This document shows positions 32,168 to 42,821 of a stretch of 64,000 bases of DNA, piece after piece. The DNA comes from Verticillium longisporum (Eukaryota > Ascomycota > Sordariomycetes > Glomerellales > Plectosphaerellaceae). The notes below the pieces were generated by a model that saw only the letters and a program-made list of their open reading frames with translations, was not told the origin of the DNA and did no database searches. Each line of letters opens with the position of its first letter. Position 1 is the first letter of the stretch. The stretch is from positions 3,906,001 through 3,970,000 of the forward strand of contig JAETXT010000004.1 in assembly GCA_019188255.1 (NCBI GenBank). The letters run 5' to 3'. A program made the position numbers and the translations under genes.

Positions 32168-32435
32168 CTCATTGTATGGCTCGCCAAGTGACGATTTGTG
32201 TGGTTGGTTCTACGCATGGGTTTCGTTTGCATCGCATAGTTCCGGCGTTGGGCAGCGCTCCCCTCTTCGCGGGGGTTGAGCATTTTTTCTTTAGATCAAG
32301 TAGACTGGGTTGGCTAGAGTGCTTCCCGTGGAATGATACCATTTTCCTTGTTGAAGCGAAGAACATGATTGCGAATTGCGCCCCGCCTCACCATGCCTTC
32401 CCCGGGGTATCAAATATCGTTGTCGCAGACCAGGC

Positions 32436-34156
32436 TTAGATCCAGTACCGCGCCCACACGCCATGCTCCTCCTTCGTCCCACGAAACTTGAACTCTAGCT
32501 CCGTCACGTCCTGGAAGCCCTCCTTAGCTTTGGGCTCGCGGAAGCGCGACTTGAAGCCGTTAAAGGCGAGCTGCGGCAGCGCCGTCCTGGATTCGGGGTT
32601 CATCTAGCATCGTCAGCAAACCAGTCGCGGAGGAAGGGATCTCCAAGCACGAGAAGAAACATGGTCGAGCCAGATTTCTAGGGCTTACTTTTGTGTTGAG
32701 CGCCCTGACGACATCGTTGTGCTCGCAGACGAAGAGGGGCGTCTTGAACCACACGCAGCGCACGGGGACGTCGTGCTGCTTGGCGAGATTGACCCACACG
32801 GCGCGCGTGTCGGGGTCGGCGTTTGTATTGTCTGGAGGCATGTTGTCAGCCGCGCGTTGTTTTCATCTCTTGCCCTGGCGCGGTGCTGCCGGCCACCCGG
32901 GGGGGGCTTTTACCTATGGCGACGGATTTTCCGCCCTGGAGAAGCTCCCTCGCCGTCTTGACGCACTTTTCCCGCGTCTTGAGTATGTCCTGGTTCACGC
33001 GCTCGTAGCCCAGAGGCTCGAGCTGCCTCCAATAGAATGTGCTCTTGCCCGCGCCGGGCGGACCGCAGAACAGCACGACGTCTTGCTTGTTCTTTCTCTC
33101 GAAGAGGGGCGCCTCGTCCTCGCCCTCGCCTCTGTCTGTACCTGCGGCTTCGACGTACGGGTGCAGCGCGAGGTCAAACTCCCTCGCAAAGACGCGCGGC
33201 GGCTCGTCGAGGAAGAACTCCTCGGGCGTCTTGAAGGTGACGCCGATATTGTGCGCGAGGTTGCGGTCCGAGCAGCTGAAGTCGCGGGCCGTCGCGCCGG
33301 CAGCGACGCGCCCGCCGGCGTCCCCTACAAAGAAGCTGCTCGCAAGGTCGACGTCGTCCGTGATGTCATGATCGCGGCAGAGCTCGTGCCACATGCCGGG
33401 GCGGGGCTTGCGGAACATGTCCTTTGCCGTGGCGGCGTAGAGGGTTACGGGCAGGTCGAGCTGGGTGAGGACGGCGGCGCATTTCGTCTTGAAGTCGGAG
33501 ACGCGCTTGGCGGCGTTTGCTTTTGGGGTTTTGGATTTGGGGTCCGGGTGTAGGGTTAGGCCGGCTTGGTTGGAGAGGATGATGAGGCGGTAGCTGGGTG
33601 GACAGAGGTTAGCGGGGTGCATCGTAAGTCAAAGTCAAACAGCTTAGGGAAGGTGGTTGTTTGTACTTTTCATCGTTGTAGAGTTGTTTGAGGCGGGTCG
33701 GCACAGAGGGGTGCCACCATTTCCAATCATTGCCGTCGGAGGCGTGTTTCTTGCCTGAAGATGTCGCGATGAGGGTCGAGTCCTGGTCTGTTAGCCGGGT
33801 GGAGCCTCAGGCGTACGGGCTCAATTGTCGCCTACAAGATCAAAGGCGGCCACTTTCCGCCTCTTGTTTGTCGAAGTCTCTTCTTTGGCTTCAGGTTCGT
33901 ACTTGGCAACGAGCAAGGTTGCTGGCGTGTCGTTGTTAGGGGCGCGCTCTGACCAGACGGTGCGGTCCTTGGGTTTCTGGGATGTCGGGGTGAAGAAGTT
34001 GGCGACCGCTCCCTCTGCACCTTGTCAGTGTTGATCATGGGAGAAAGTCGGGGCGTAGATGTGTGGCTCACTGGTGGTGCCGGAAGCGAGCTTCCTCTTT
34101 AGCGGAGGTGGTGATACTGGTGCATCGGAGGGCTTGCGCTTGGACGAGGAGGACAT
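32436..34156 (-). CDS. pnk1: bifunctional polynucleotide phosphatase/kinase (PNKP family)
   Basis: A DNA-repair enzyme that removes 3'-phosphates and phosphorylates 5'-hydroxyls at strand breaks. Six exons, about 34156-34072, 34014-33836, 33782-33666, 33593-32914, 32831-32689 and 32603-32436, roughly 456 aa. N-terminal nuclear-type basic sequence (KRKPSDAPVSPPPLKRKLA) precedes the HAD phosphatase with catalytic FDLDSTLI (split by intron 2), WKWWHPSVP, LIILSNQAG and MFRKPRPGMW...FVGDAGGR. The kinase domain has the P-loop GPPGAGKST and ERVNQDILKTREKC, then the DNTNAD motif in exon 5 and VWFKTPLFVCEHND. The stop follows RYWI. No FHA domain is present, as in other fungal members. It is divergent from the Mediator gene across 474 bp. 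Confidence 0.93.
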
Positions 34157-34630
34157 GGTGGCCGGTAGATGCGTTTGATTGATGTCGAGAATGGGGAATA
34201 AATGTCTAGAGACCCTAGTGTATCTGATGGGGAGTCGATTATATAGGCATGACATTGGGCTGCTGCCAGTCTTCAATGGCTGCCTGTTGCTGAACCTGCT
34301 TCGTGCTTCGCTTGGCTGCTCTGGATGAAGTGGGGGAAGACCCTGAAAGCGCGCCTCGCAGAAGCTCCAGCGCGTTGCAGCGCGCGCAGGGGACGGGAAC
34401 CCACGTGACATGCAAGGCCCGAGCTGGTTCCTCCTGTGCAACCAAATGATACTAGGCAGGTGTCAGTTACCTGCCAAAGGCGGCTTACCTCAGCAGAAGC
34501 CTTGTCACTCACTGAATCAACAGATGCACAGAAGCTCACCTCCAGAACTGCCATCACCAACCTCGAAGGAAGCCCTCAGCACCCCTCGCACGGTCGATCG
34601 ACAAGGGGACCACCCGTGGATTTCTCCGCC
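34157..34630. other. bidirectional promoter region, pnk1 / med18
   Basis: 474 bp between divergent start codons. A TATATAA sits on the pnk1 side. The frame upstream of the med18 ATG is open back to 34436, so part of this could be coding or 5' UTR of med18. Confidence 0.5.
34239..34245 (-). promoter_or_regulatory. TATA box candidate of pnk1
   Basis: TATATAA on the minus strand, about 84 bp upstream of the pnk1 ATG. Confidence 0.42.
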
Positions 34631-35551
34631 ATGTACGAAGTCTTTCTGTCCACCATTGTCGCCGACGAGGACATCAAGGCAACATGCTCGATCCTCGCCG
34701 GCCTCTGTGCCATGCCACCCTGGGAGAGCCTCCATCGCGTCCTCTACTTCAAAGGCCCCTCACGGCCCAATGGCATCTCAAACCAGAACTCCATCGTCAA
34801 ATCCCAGCGTAAAGATGTGCCCGGCCTGTGGAAAAACCTTCATCAGCAGCTGAGTCGCCAGTCCTACGTCGTTCAGGCCCGATACGAGGTCTTCAAGGAC
34901 AAGGACTTTGGCACCGAGACGCCTGCCGACTTTGACGCCCGCGCTGGCGTCCTGCGCTGGACGGACTTTCCCGACCCGCCGCACAAGGGTTCTGCCGTCA
35001 CGCAGCGCAAGAAGAACGAGATCTGGGAGCAGCGCAACCTGCCCTCCATCATGCGCGACAACAAGTACCAGTACGGCCGCCTCCTGCACCACTCCACCAC
35101 TCCATGCCTTACCATGCCTTGCCATGCCTTGCCATGCCCCACAGTGAGCATGACCTGACAAGACGCTGACGCAGCCCCCAGGCTCAAGAGCGAGGCCATC
35201 GAGGAGACGTTCCAGTTCTACCGCGACGACGCCGAGTTCTGCCTCTTCCGCCACTACCAGCTGCCCCCGACCCCGGACGGCACACCCCTCGCCCGCGTCG
35301 GCGCCTGGGAGACGGGCTTCACCCCCTCCGACCCGGCCCGCCGCTGGATCTTCCTCGTCAAGGTCCACGTCCTGCAGGACAACAAGCCCGACGAGATCCT
35401 CAAGGCCCACGAGCAGCTGGCCAACATTCGCCGCGACCTCGAGGGCGTCTTTGAGTTTAAGACGTTCGACCGCCGCATTCACGACACGCGCGTCGCCGTC
35501 GAGATGCGCAACGCCCCGGCTCCGCTGCCGCAGGTCATCCGGGCGACGTAG
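34631..35551 (+). CDS. med18: Mediator complex subunit 18
   Basis: A head-module subunit of the RNA polymerase II Mediator (Srb5 in yeast). Exons 34631-35070 and 35182-35551 give 269 aa. The start MYEVFLSTIVADEDI, the CAMPPWESLHRVLYFKGP block, SYVVQARYEV, LRWTDFPDPPHK, IMRDNKYQ joined to LKSEAIEETFQFYRDDAEFC, and the C-terminal LKAHEQLANIRRDLEGVFEF and FDRRIHDTRVAVE all match the fungal Med18 pattern. The intron uses CA|GTACGG, leaving a phase-2 join that gives KYQLKSEA. I chose the ATG at 34631 because family similarity begins there; an upstream in-frame ATG at 34436 would add 65 unlike residues. Confidence 0.88.
35101..35140 (+). repeat. 10-bp tandem repeat in the med18 intron
   Basis: Four tandem copies of a 10-bp unit (nCCATGCCTT, last copy varied) inside the 111-nt intron, which is about twice the length of other introns here. 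Confidence 0.8.
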
Positions 35552-36554
35552 CTTTATTCTTTCGTTCTTCGTCTATCATTTTTTCTTCTTCTCCCTTTCT
35601 CTCTTTCACTAAGCAAGGCGTTGGCTCGCAGGTACATCTGATTGATTCCATTTTCTCTTGAGGTCGATGTCTAACGGGGTGATGAGTTGTGATGTGTTTC
35701 GAGTTCATCGAGTTTCCTATCCGGCCTCGCCTAGCCTCACCGACCCTTCTGAGTCTCTGCTGGCTATTGCTGGTCCCAAAGCCATTGACTTAACCGTCAC
35801 ACAACTGGCAACGAGCGCCGATATATTTGCTCGCTGCTCTCCGTGGAGGCTTTCGGCCTGTTGTGTTAGCTCTCCGTAGACGAAAGCTCTGTCGGGAGAC
35901 TTACAGAATCATCTACCGACTTTTCTCCTTATTGTTGCCGCCGCCGGCCGTCCGGGTGACGCACCTGGCGTCCCTGGCTGGCTCACAAGATGGAGAGTCA
36001 AGGGTATGAAAGAAAGATTGAGAATGAGTTGTGTGCCGCCACCGACATCCAACTCGCGGTGCATCGTAGCATACTGATTGACGATGCCTCCCGACACGTT
36101 GATCAGATCCACCGAGCTGGTCTCCCAAACGCAGGTATCCTCCTCCTGCTGACTCTCGGGTCTGCTGGCTTCCATTCTAGGGCGCAAGGTAGACAGACTG
36201 CTAGTACAGGTCTCTTCGCTTCACAGGCTACGGTTCTGGGCAAGACGGCCTCCACCAGGCTGCCATATCTTGATGCGATGCTTACACTTTTATGGTGGAC
36301 TGCTTTTAGGAAGCCCAGACGGCAGCCTGGGGCTGAATGCACGCACAAGGGCGTAAGACCACCATGCCTAAACAGGTAAACGAGGGGTTGCAGTGTCGAT
36401 CACCCCAGCCCGAGACAACAAGACGACTTCATGTCAAGCTCGCATTGCATCTTTGGGAATGTTCCGAATTCACAGGCCTGCATGTCTTTTTCCCACTCGT
36501 TTACCTGTTTTACCGCCATCCCTTCGATAGCACCATGGACCAATCCATCACACC
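35552..36554. other. intergenic, nothing recognised
   Basis: About 1 kb between med18 and the next zinc-cluster gene. It starts with a pyrimidine-rich tract (TTTTTTCTTCTTCTCCC, about 35578-35595) likely in the 3' UTR. No gene was found. Confidence 0.45.
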
Positions 36555-37881
36555 ATGGCGCCCAAATTTCAAGTCATGTCACTCGATGAGGCCGGGCTGA
36601 CGATTCGCGAACACAAGAAACGAAAGTATTCACCCAAGACCCGAGCCGGCTGTGTCTCTTGTAAACAGAGGAGAGTCAAAGTAAGCTTCCGCCGAGCCAA
36701 AACACGAAAACAGTCGCTCAAACTTCACAGTGCGATGAGACTCAGCCTACATGTCTGCGCTGTCGCAGAAACCAGCGGGCCTGTCTGTACGACAAGACGC
36801 CCCTGACGTCCGGTCGTGATCCACGACGCAGCCCGGTCGCGGGACAGAGCCCGCAGTCCTCCACATCCTCGTCCTCGGCGGCTTTGGTGGCCCAGCCCGC
36901 CTTCGAGCTCCCGGTCCCGGTAGACGCCGCGACCAAGTATGGAGGCACCCCAGCCGGCGTGCTTCTCCAGTTCTTCAACGAGAACCACGACAACATGCTC
37001 GCCGGTGCCCCTCTCCATGCAGTCTGGGACATGGCCTGTACGTACCCCCACCTCCTGACAGCTATCCTCGGCGCATCAGCATGCTTTCTCAGACACCCCA
37101 CTTCCAACCCCCCCGTCCACCAGATAGCAGAGACGTGCCGGCAGACCCTCACGAACCAGCCGTTGCAGGCGTCCCTCTCATAGCCCCTCTCCTGAGACCG
37201 CGCAGACGCCCTCCAGATGACAGCCATCTTCCTCAATCTCCTAGCCTTCACTGCCGTCCCGGATGAGAACCCCCTCGCCTCGTGGGTCTTCAGCACCGCC
37301 CCTGATCGCCTCGGCTGGATGAACATACTCCTAGGCTTCAAGCCCCTGCTCATCATCACCGCCGCCTTCCGCCGCGGCAGCCTCATGACGCCTATGTACG
37401 CATCGGCCGATGACGAAGAGGGCACCTTTACGCGGCCCGACCTCGTCGTCGACCTGCCGCCCGCGTGGTCGGCTTTTCTGGCCCGCACCACGCGCCGGGC
37501 TGATCTGTTCGCGGAACCAGTGTACATCCTCGCGGCGACGAGGCTGGTGGCGCCTTGGTCGGAGAATGTCTACCAGTACATGCAATTTGTCGGGCGCGTG
37601 GAACCGGCGTTCCGCGACCTGCTGCTCGCGGGCGACGAGCGGGCGCTGTGGGTGTTTGGGTACTGGCTTGGGCTTGTCGGGCGGTTTGACATGTGGTGGT
37701 CGAGGATGCGCATACGGAGGGACTTTGAGGCGATTGTCATGTGTCTTCGTGCCAGGGGCTTACGGAAAGGGGACACGGCGAGGGAGACATGTGGACGGAG
37801 CTGCTGGATGACCTGGAAGGGCTGCGTGAGCAGTGGTCTGTGGCCATGCGGCGACCGACCCGTCTTCCTCTCGCATCATGA
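36555..37881 (+). CDS. Zn2Cys6 regulator of the Upc2-like/C6-finger class, frame-damaged
   Basis: A nuclear regulator with N-terminal zinc cluster Cys33, 36, 43, 50, 53, 60 (GCVSCKQRRVK joined to CDETQPTCLRCRRNQRAC across an intron at 36681-36730). The ligand-binding-type C-terminal region has LLQFFNENHDNM, VWDMACTYPHLLTAILGASA, HQIAETCRQTL, LQMTAIFLNLLAFTAV and WVFGYWLGLVGRFDMWW, typical of sterol-regulator-like and related C6 proteins. Two damaged spots: around 37170-37215 two stops (TAG, TGA) sit between good blocks in the same frame, curable only by several C additions; and at a four-G run (37769-37772) one added G restores EGDMWTELLDDLEGL and a stop at 37881. Either sequencing errors or a decaying gene. 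Confidence 0.75.
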
Positions 37882-38180
37882 GGAGAGGGTGCGTTTGGGT
37901 TGTTGAGTATGGTTACGGAAGAGACTCAGCCTGCGGCCGATTTGAGCGTAGTAGCCAGCGTCGATTGTTGGCAGTGCAGCTCATCCGACTAATGTACCTA
38001 CGCTTTTGTCCTTACCCCAGTCTGCGTGCATCCGCCTGATCCACATGAGCAACATCCATACTGTCAACTCCACAATCCCACATTCAGGGCATCGCAACCT
38101 ACGCGTCTTTAGCCGAAAGTGCCTCACCCCGCTCTCCAAAGCACATTGTGCCGCCGCGGGGCCCAAGATATTCATCACAG

Positions 38181-38281
38181 GGGGGGCTGGCGCAACGGCA
38201 GCGCGTTGGATTCCAGCTATGTGTCTCGCATCAGAGCACGTCGCAACCCAAAGGTTATCCGTTCAAATCGGGTGTCCCTCA
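38181..38281 (+). tRNA. tRNA-Trp (CCA) with intron
   Basis: Acceptor stem GGGGGGC with GTCCCTC (two G-U pairs), D arm GCGC-AACGGCA-GCGC typical of tRNA-Trp, anticodon loop TT-CCA-G at 38211-38216, an intron of about 29 nt (38217-38245) one base after the anticodon, T arm ATCCG-TTCAAAT-CGGGT, discriminator A at 38281. The last pair of the anticodon stem is A-C mismatched. The intron position is the canonical 37/38. Confidence 0.8.
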
Positions 38282-38292
38282 TTGACTATTAC

Positions 38293-38304
38293 TTTTGTCT
38301 TTTT
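38293..38304 (+). terminator. Pol III terminator of tRNA-Trp
   Basis: Two T runs (TTTT and TTTTT) 12-23 bases after the tRNA end. Confidence 0.65.
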
Positions 38305-41051
38305 GCCTTGCACTAGCTTGTTGAAGGCTGTTTCCACTTGCACTACGCCATTTTCTGCTTTTGAAGAACATTGATTGCGGGTAATGGAAGAGAGCTAGCA
38401 ACGTGAGGTGCTACACAGGCCATGCGAATGAGACCTTATGCCTGCAGCTTCATCAAATGCCAGATCCAGGCTGACTTTGATGATGCCGCAGTCTCAACTC
38501 TTCGACTGATAATCCCGAGCAAAATAGACTGGAAAGTTACACGCTCGTTATGACAGGTCATCAGACACACCAAGTCGGCCCCATTGGATTTAAAGCATGG
38601 AGCTACGAAAAGCTCAACTACGAGCATGGGCGGGCAATTTCGAGATGTTGCGAGGGCCAGCTGTATTGTGCCTTGCTCATCCAGACAGACCTTTTTATCG
38701 ACAGATAGAGTTGCTTGTCTTGGGTTTCCCATAAACTATGATTTAGAACTCGACGCAGCGAGTAACGTATTCGCAACCATCACCTTGATGACACATCAAC
38801 ACCTTGCGTAGCCTCAAACCCGGGGCCATAGAGCTCCTGGTAGTGCCCTGTCAGTTGACACATCATTGTTCGACCAACAAGCTAATTCGAGAAACGCATG
38901 GCCAGCAAGTCGGTAGGTATGAGAGAAGCCTTCCACCAGGTCACGCCAATATTGTGAGTCCCTGACAGCGGTTACCTAGCAACAGTCTGTCAAAGCCTCT
39001 AAGCCTGATAGCCAGTCAAGTCTTACATACATAGTCATACATGAACCGCAAAGTCGACTGCGAGGCGGGAGACTCCTCGATTACAGTCTGGGAGAAGGTA
39101 ACCTTCACGGACCCCTCCACACACGCCTTTGCGCGTGTTCCGATGTTCCGATGATCTTGTTTCCGATCCACGAGGCGTCATATCGCTGCCAATTCGAAAC
39201 AAATCCCGAAAGGCTAGCTGCAGTTCCGCACGCCGCCCCAGACACATCCAAACGTTCGGAAAGTCGAAGAGAGCCGACAGATGATTGCTGATCGCCGCTC
39301 TTTCGGCAGTTTCAGCACACGGCAACTTGCGTCAAGCAATCAACCTGTCACAAGCAAAGCTCGCCAGCCAACGACAAATGCACATGACAGCCGCCACCAG
39401 GTCATGGTGGCCACTCTCATTCAGCTAACAGCAAGCCGGCAAAGACACACTGAAAGACACACTGAAAGACAGACACACTGAAAGACACACTGAAAGACAG
39501 ACACACTGAAAGAAAACACATGTCTCTTGTACCATTTCCCGAACTCCAAACACGCCACCGCATCACAACTCTCGGGCACACCCAATTTGCGACCCTCTGA
39601 TCAAAAGACCTCGGTCAACCACTACGGAACTCAGGAGAAGGACGCTAGAAGCCTTCCCCCGAGAAACAGTTCTCACCCCCTTAGCAACCGAGCCGGCGCG
39701 CGCGGTGACACCTCCCTTTGTCCCCCCGCCCCCCCCTCCCCATGCGACACCGAACCCCTCCTCCCGCTACCAAGGCAAGCAGCTCATCGCCCCAACCCGT
39801 CCGCGCCTCCGTCCCCAAGACTGGCGCGTCGCGCTAACGAGGTCGAACAATCCCCTTGTCAGGCGCCACGGCAAACGCCTAGCGCAAGACATTGCGCCTG
39901 ACGTCTTGACTCAAAAACCCGAACAAGCCTGCCGCTACTACTTGTCCTTCTGTTCCCCCCTTTTCTGCTGGGATTTGCCGTGAGACATACACGCTACGGC
40001 CGGCCGCGGCGGCGAAAGAAAAAGGGTTGGACCAGAGAGTGTGGAGTAGGGAGAGAGAGGGAGGGACGGAGAAAAGAAGCAAGTCCACGTGGCGACCGCG
40101 AGTTTCTATGATGCCCCGCCCCCGTCTTGTTTGCGAACCATTCTAGCCAAGCCAGGGAGGGGGCATAGAAAGACCCCTTCCTGTCTCAGGGCGAACCTGC
40201 TAGGCCGCTTTTCCTACTGCGTCGACGGCTGCTCGCCGCCCGCCCTGCATCAGCATGGCCTAGGCCACTTTGACTCCAGAACGTGGAGGTGGTGGGTACA
40301 AGCAATTGCACGTGGCGTGAGTGGCGTCTGCTGGCCGACCTCCTAGCATGAGAGGCAAACAATGAGGCCTCCCTGCGTAAGGTGATGTTTGGCCAAACAT
40401 GATGGTTCGCCCTTCGGCACCGGCGACATAGCGTTCACAAGCAGGAAGAAGAACGGACTGTTGAACATTTCAATTGATCTCCTCGTCACTTCTCTCGAAG
40501 CCGGAGGCCGTCAATCCTAAAGATCGCGGCATGGTATTCGTCCCCTCTCCACCTCGCCTGTAGCAAGCATCTCGACCCAACTGGGTATATCAGTCCTGTG
40601 CTCCTGATTCGTGTCTCCTGTAAAGTGAATCCAGTACATGTCTAGTAGCGTTCCTGCCTTTTCGTTTCCGAAATCCCTTCCTGTATGTAAACGGCTCACA
40701 ACACACCATGTATACACATCGCCTAATGCAGAAATAAGAGCAAACGGCTCGTCTAGTGTGACAAAAGAAAACGTCACACGTCGCATTTGATCATGAGACA
40801 AGTGGTTGACAAGTGATAAAAAAAACGGCAAAATAGAATAAGGGAAAACTTTCGAGGCCTGAAAAGGCAAACTGCTCGCGACGAGGTCGAAAACTCGCAT
40901 GGCTCGCTAGTGGTCAAAGGAGTGACGTGGTTGGGTATCTAAATTCGTGATTGAAAATGGAGAACGGCTTCATGAAGAAGAAAAGAAGAAGAAAGGAGGC
41001 AGTTGCGCGGTAATGCGTCAAGTCGTCATGGTTGCGAAAAGGCCAAATTGC
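38305..41051. other. 2.7-kb gene-free stretch
   Basis: No convincing protein gene on either strand. It holds a short minisatellite (39441-39514) and, just before 41051, the purine-rich 3' flank of the next gene (GAAGAAGAAAAGAAGAAG). Frames at 39527-39901 and 40517-40900 have no family features and the first is Pro/Ser-biased noise. Confidence 0.45.
39441..39514 (+). repeat. minisatellite, AAAGACACACTG units
   Basis: Tandem units of 12 bp (AAAGACACACTG) and 16 bp (the same with an extra GACA) in the order 12-12-16-12-16. Confidence 0.9.
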
Positions 41052-42821
41052 TCAACGCCGTAGGCCCACCCTGTCAGCGAGCTGTCGCCAAAAACGACCC
41101 TTACGATCCTCGCTCACGGCGCGCACCATGTAGGCATCACGGATCATGGGGCCCACAATGTCCTCGTCGCCGCGCGAGGGGAACTTGCCCTCGGCATCGG
41201 CAAGACGGGGAATCATGGCCATAGGGGCGGGGGCGGCGTGAGCGCTGCCGGCGCGCCCGCGGCCACGGCCCCTGCTCCTGCTTCGAGAGGAGCTCTGAGT
41301 GGCGCTTCGAACGGAGACGAAGTTGGGAAGCGGATCCTCAGTCTTGGAAGGCACCTGTCGCAGGGTGCGTTCGTGGGCATCGCGCCATTCACGATCAATC
41401 TCGGCCCATTTGGCCTCGGTAAGAGCGTAGATTTTGGAGGTCTGGCCATAGTTCTCGCCTGTGCGAACAATGTGCTTCGTATAATTGACGCGTGCGGCGT
41501 CCCAATCAGCACAAAGGCGATGCAGGGTTTCCTGTGAAGCGTCCTCAGGGCGGTATGGTTGAGGCGTAATGGTAAAGTTTGCGTGGCCCAGGCGATCAGA
41601 CCAATCATCGTGGTCTTGAACAAAGCCAGGAATGGCGCTGGGGTGCGACTGCGTTGGTTGGTCCTGCGAGGGTCGGAAAGATGAGTAAGAGGGCTTTGCG
41701 CTCAAGCTGGGAGTGGGTGCATGAGAGTAGGGCAACGGCGAGGGCATGTCAGTGCCCACGACGGACGGTGCCCGAGATGGTGCGCGTGATGTCGCGCGAG
41801 ACGGTGCCACAAAGGGGGATTGCAGCGGCGATTGCTGGGGATGCTCGATGGGGAAGGCAGTGAGCAGAGGCGGCAGCAGAGGCGTCGTAGCCAGGGCACG
41901 CTCCCGCTCAATGCTGGGGCGCCTGTTGTTGGCCTTCTCGACATCGATGGCTGAAAGAGCAACGCTCTCGCTGCTGTCCCAGAAAGAGCGAGCAGGGGTA
42001 GGTGGGAATGTCGGGTCGTTCCCTCCGTTTGACATGTGACGCGAAGGGGTCGACAGAGACGAAGAGCGGCTCGAATCTCGCCGAGAGAGGGTGCTGAAGA
42101 CGTTCTCGAACCCAGTCTCGGTTGTGGGTGACGATGTGGCCGTGGCAGGCTGCGAGCGCCTCGTTGATGCCCATCGAGACAGACTGGGGAACCTGGTCCC
42201 CAAGCGGGAGGCCAGGCCCGACAAATCACCTCTCTGCTGCTTCCTGGGAACTCTCTGGTAGTCTGAATCACTCATAAAGGCGTAGTCGTAGTCAAGTTCA
42301 TCGTACTCTGACGGGTATGCGCTCATGATCATGTCTGTGCTGTCGTTATGAACACAAGGCTCATCACCTGGATGCGCAGTGGCGGTTAGTTTTGGGGGCT
42401 CTGCCTGTTTGGGAAAGCGAATCATCCTTACACAAGCAGTTATACAGGTCGAACTGGTCGGACACGATTGTGTCTTCGTCCTCGCGCTCCATTGGCTCTT
42501 CTTGCACGTCTGGGAGCTGGCGTTTGGCGGCCTTGTGAGACGGGGGCCCCGAGGTCGAGGCGGCCGAGGACAAGGTTGGCGAGACGGGGCTGTCGGCGCA
42601 CAACATTGGGGGAAGCTCGAGAGAGGAGGTCGAGCTCGAGTATCGCATATGACCGCGGGCCGAAAAGGTTGGCGTGAGGGGGAGGTGACGTCCGAGGAGG
42701 ACGAATTGTGGGTGTAGTATGCAAAGTGGCGATCGGTTTCGGCGTCATAAGACTGAACCTCCATCTTCTTGCGCTCCTCGACAAGCTGGGGCAATAACAG
42801 CGGCTTCAGCTTGGGAGACAT
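41052..42821 (-). CDS. Ser/Pro/Arg-rich protein, mostly disordered, function unknown
   Basis: Not assigned to a characterised family. Exons 42821-42432 and 42367-41052 give 568 aa once one T is added in a four-T run (42663-42666), which joins SPSRQPF to SARGHMRYSSSTSSLELPP. The middle is low-complexity with a small repeat (SRATSRAPSRAPS). The ends are more ordered: MSPKLKPLLLPQLVEERKKM at the start; near the C-terminus ETLHRLCADWDAARVNYTKH, YALTEAKWAEIDREWRDAHE and GRFWRQLADRVGLRR, which look like conserved helices. An acidic patch EYDELDYDYAFMSD is a possible docking site. The exon frame, splice site and ordered ends support a real gene. Its upstream side is an 8-kb gene-poor region. Confidence 0.75.
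   Translation of the reverse strand: MSPKLKPLLLPQLVEERKKMEVQSYDAETDRHFAYYTHNSSSSDVTSPSRQPFRPAVICDTRARPPLSSFPQCCAPTAPSRQPCPRPPRPRGPRLTRPPNASSQTCKKSQWSARTKTQSCPTSSTCITACVRMIRFPKQAEPPKLTATAHPGDEPCVHNDSTDMIMSAYPSEYDELDYDYAFMSDSDYQRVPRKQQRGDLSGLASRLGTRFPSLSRWASTRRSQPATATSSPTTETGFENVFSTLSRRDSSRSSSLSTPSRHMSNGGNDPTFPPTPARSFWDSSESVALSAIDVEKANNRRPSIERERALATTPLLPPLLTAFPIEHPQQSPLQSPFVAPSRATSRAPSRAPSVVGTDMPSPLPYSHAPTPSLSAKPSYSSFRPSQDQPTQSHPSAIPGFVQDHDDWSDRLGHANFTITPQPYRPEDASQETLHRLCADWDAARVNYTKHIVRTGENYGQTSKIYALTEAKWAEIDREWRDAHERTLRQVPSKTEDPLPNFVSVRSATQSSSRSRSRGRGRGRAGSAHAAPAPMAMIPRLADAEGKFPSRGDEDIVGPMIRDAYMVRAVSEDRKGRFWRQLADRVGLRR

Noticed and set aside
32693..33553. A 286-codon plus-strand frame over the PNK gene.
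   Set aside because: Antisense shadow in GC-rich coding sequence; the minus strand has the full phosphatase/kinase motif set.
39441..39514. Regular short repeats as a possible CRISPR array.
   Set aside because: Units are directly tandem with no unique spacers, no cas genes, and the genome is fungal.
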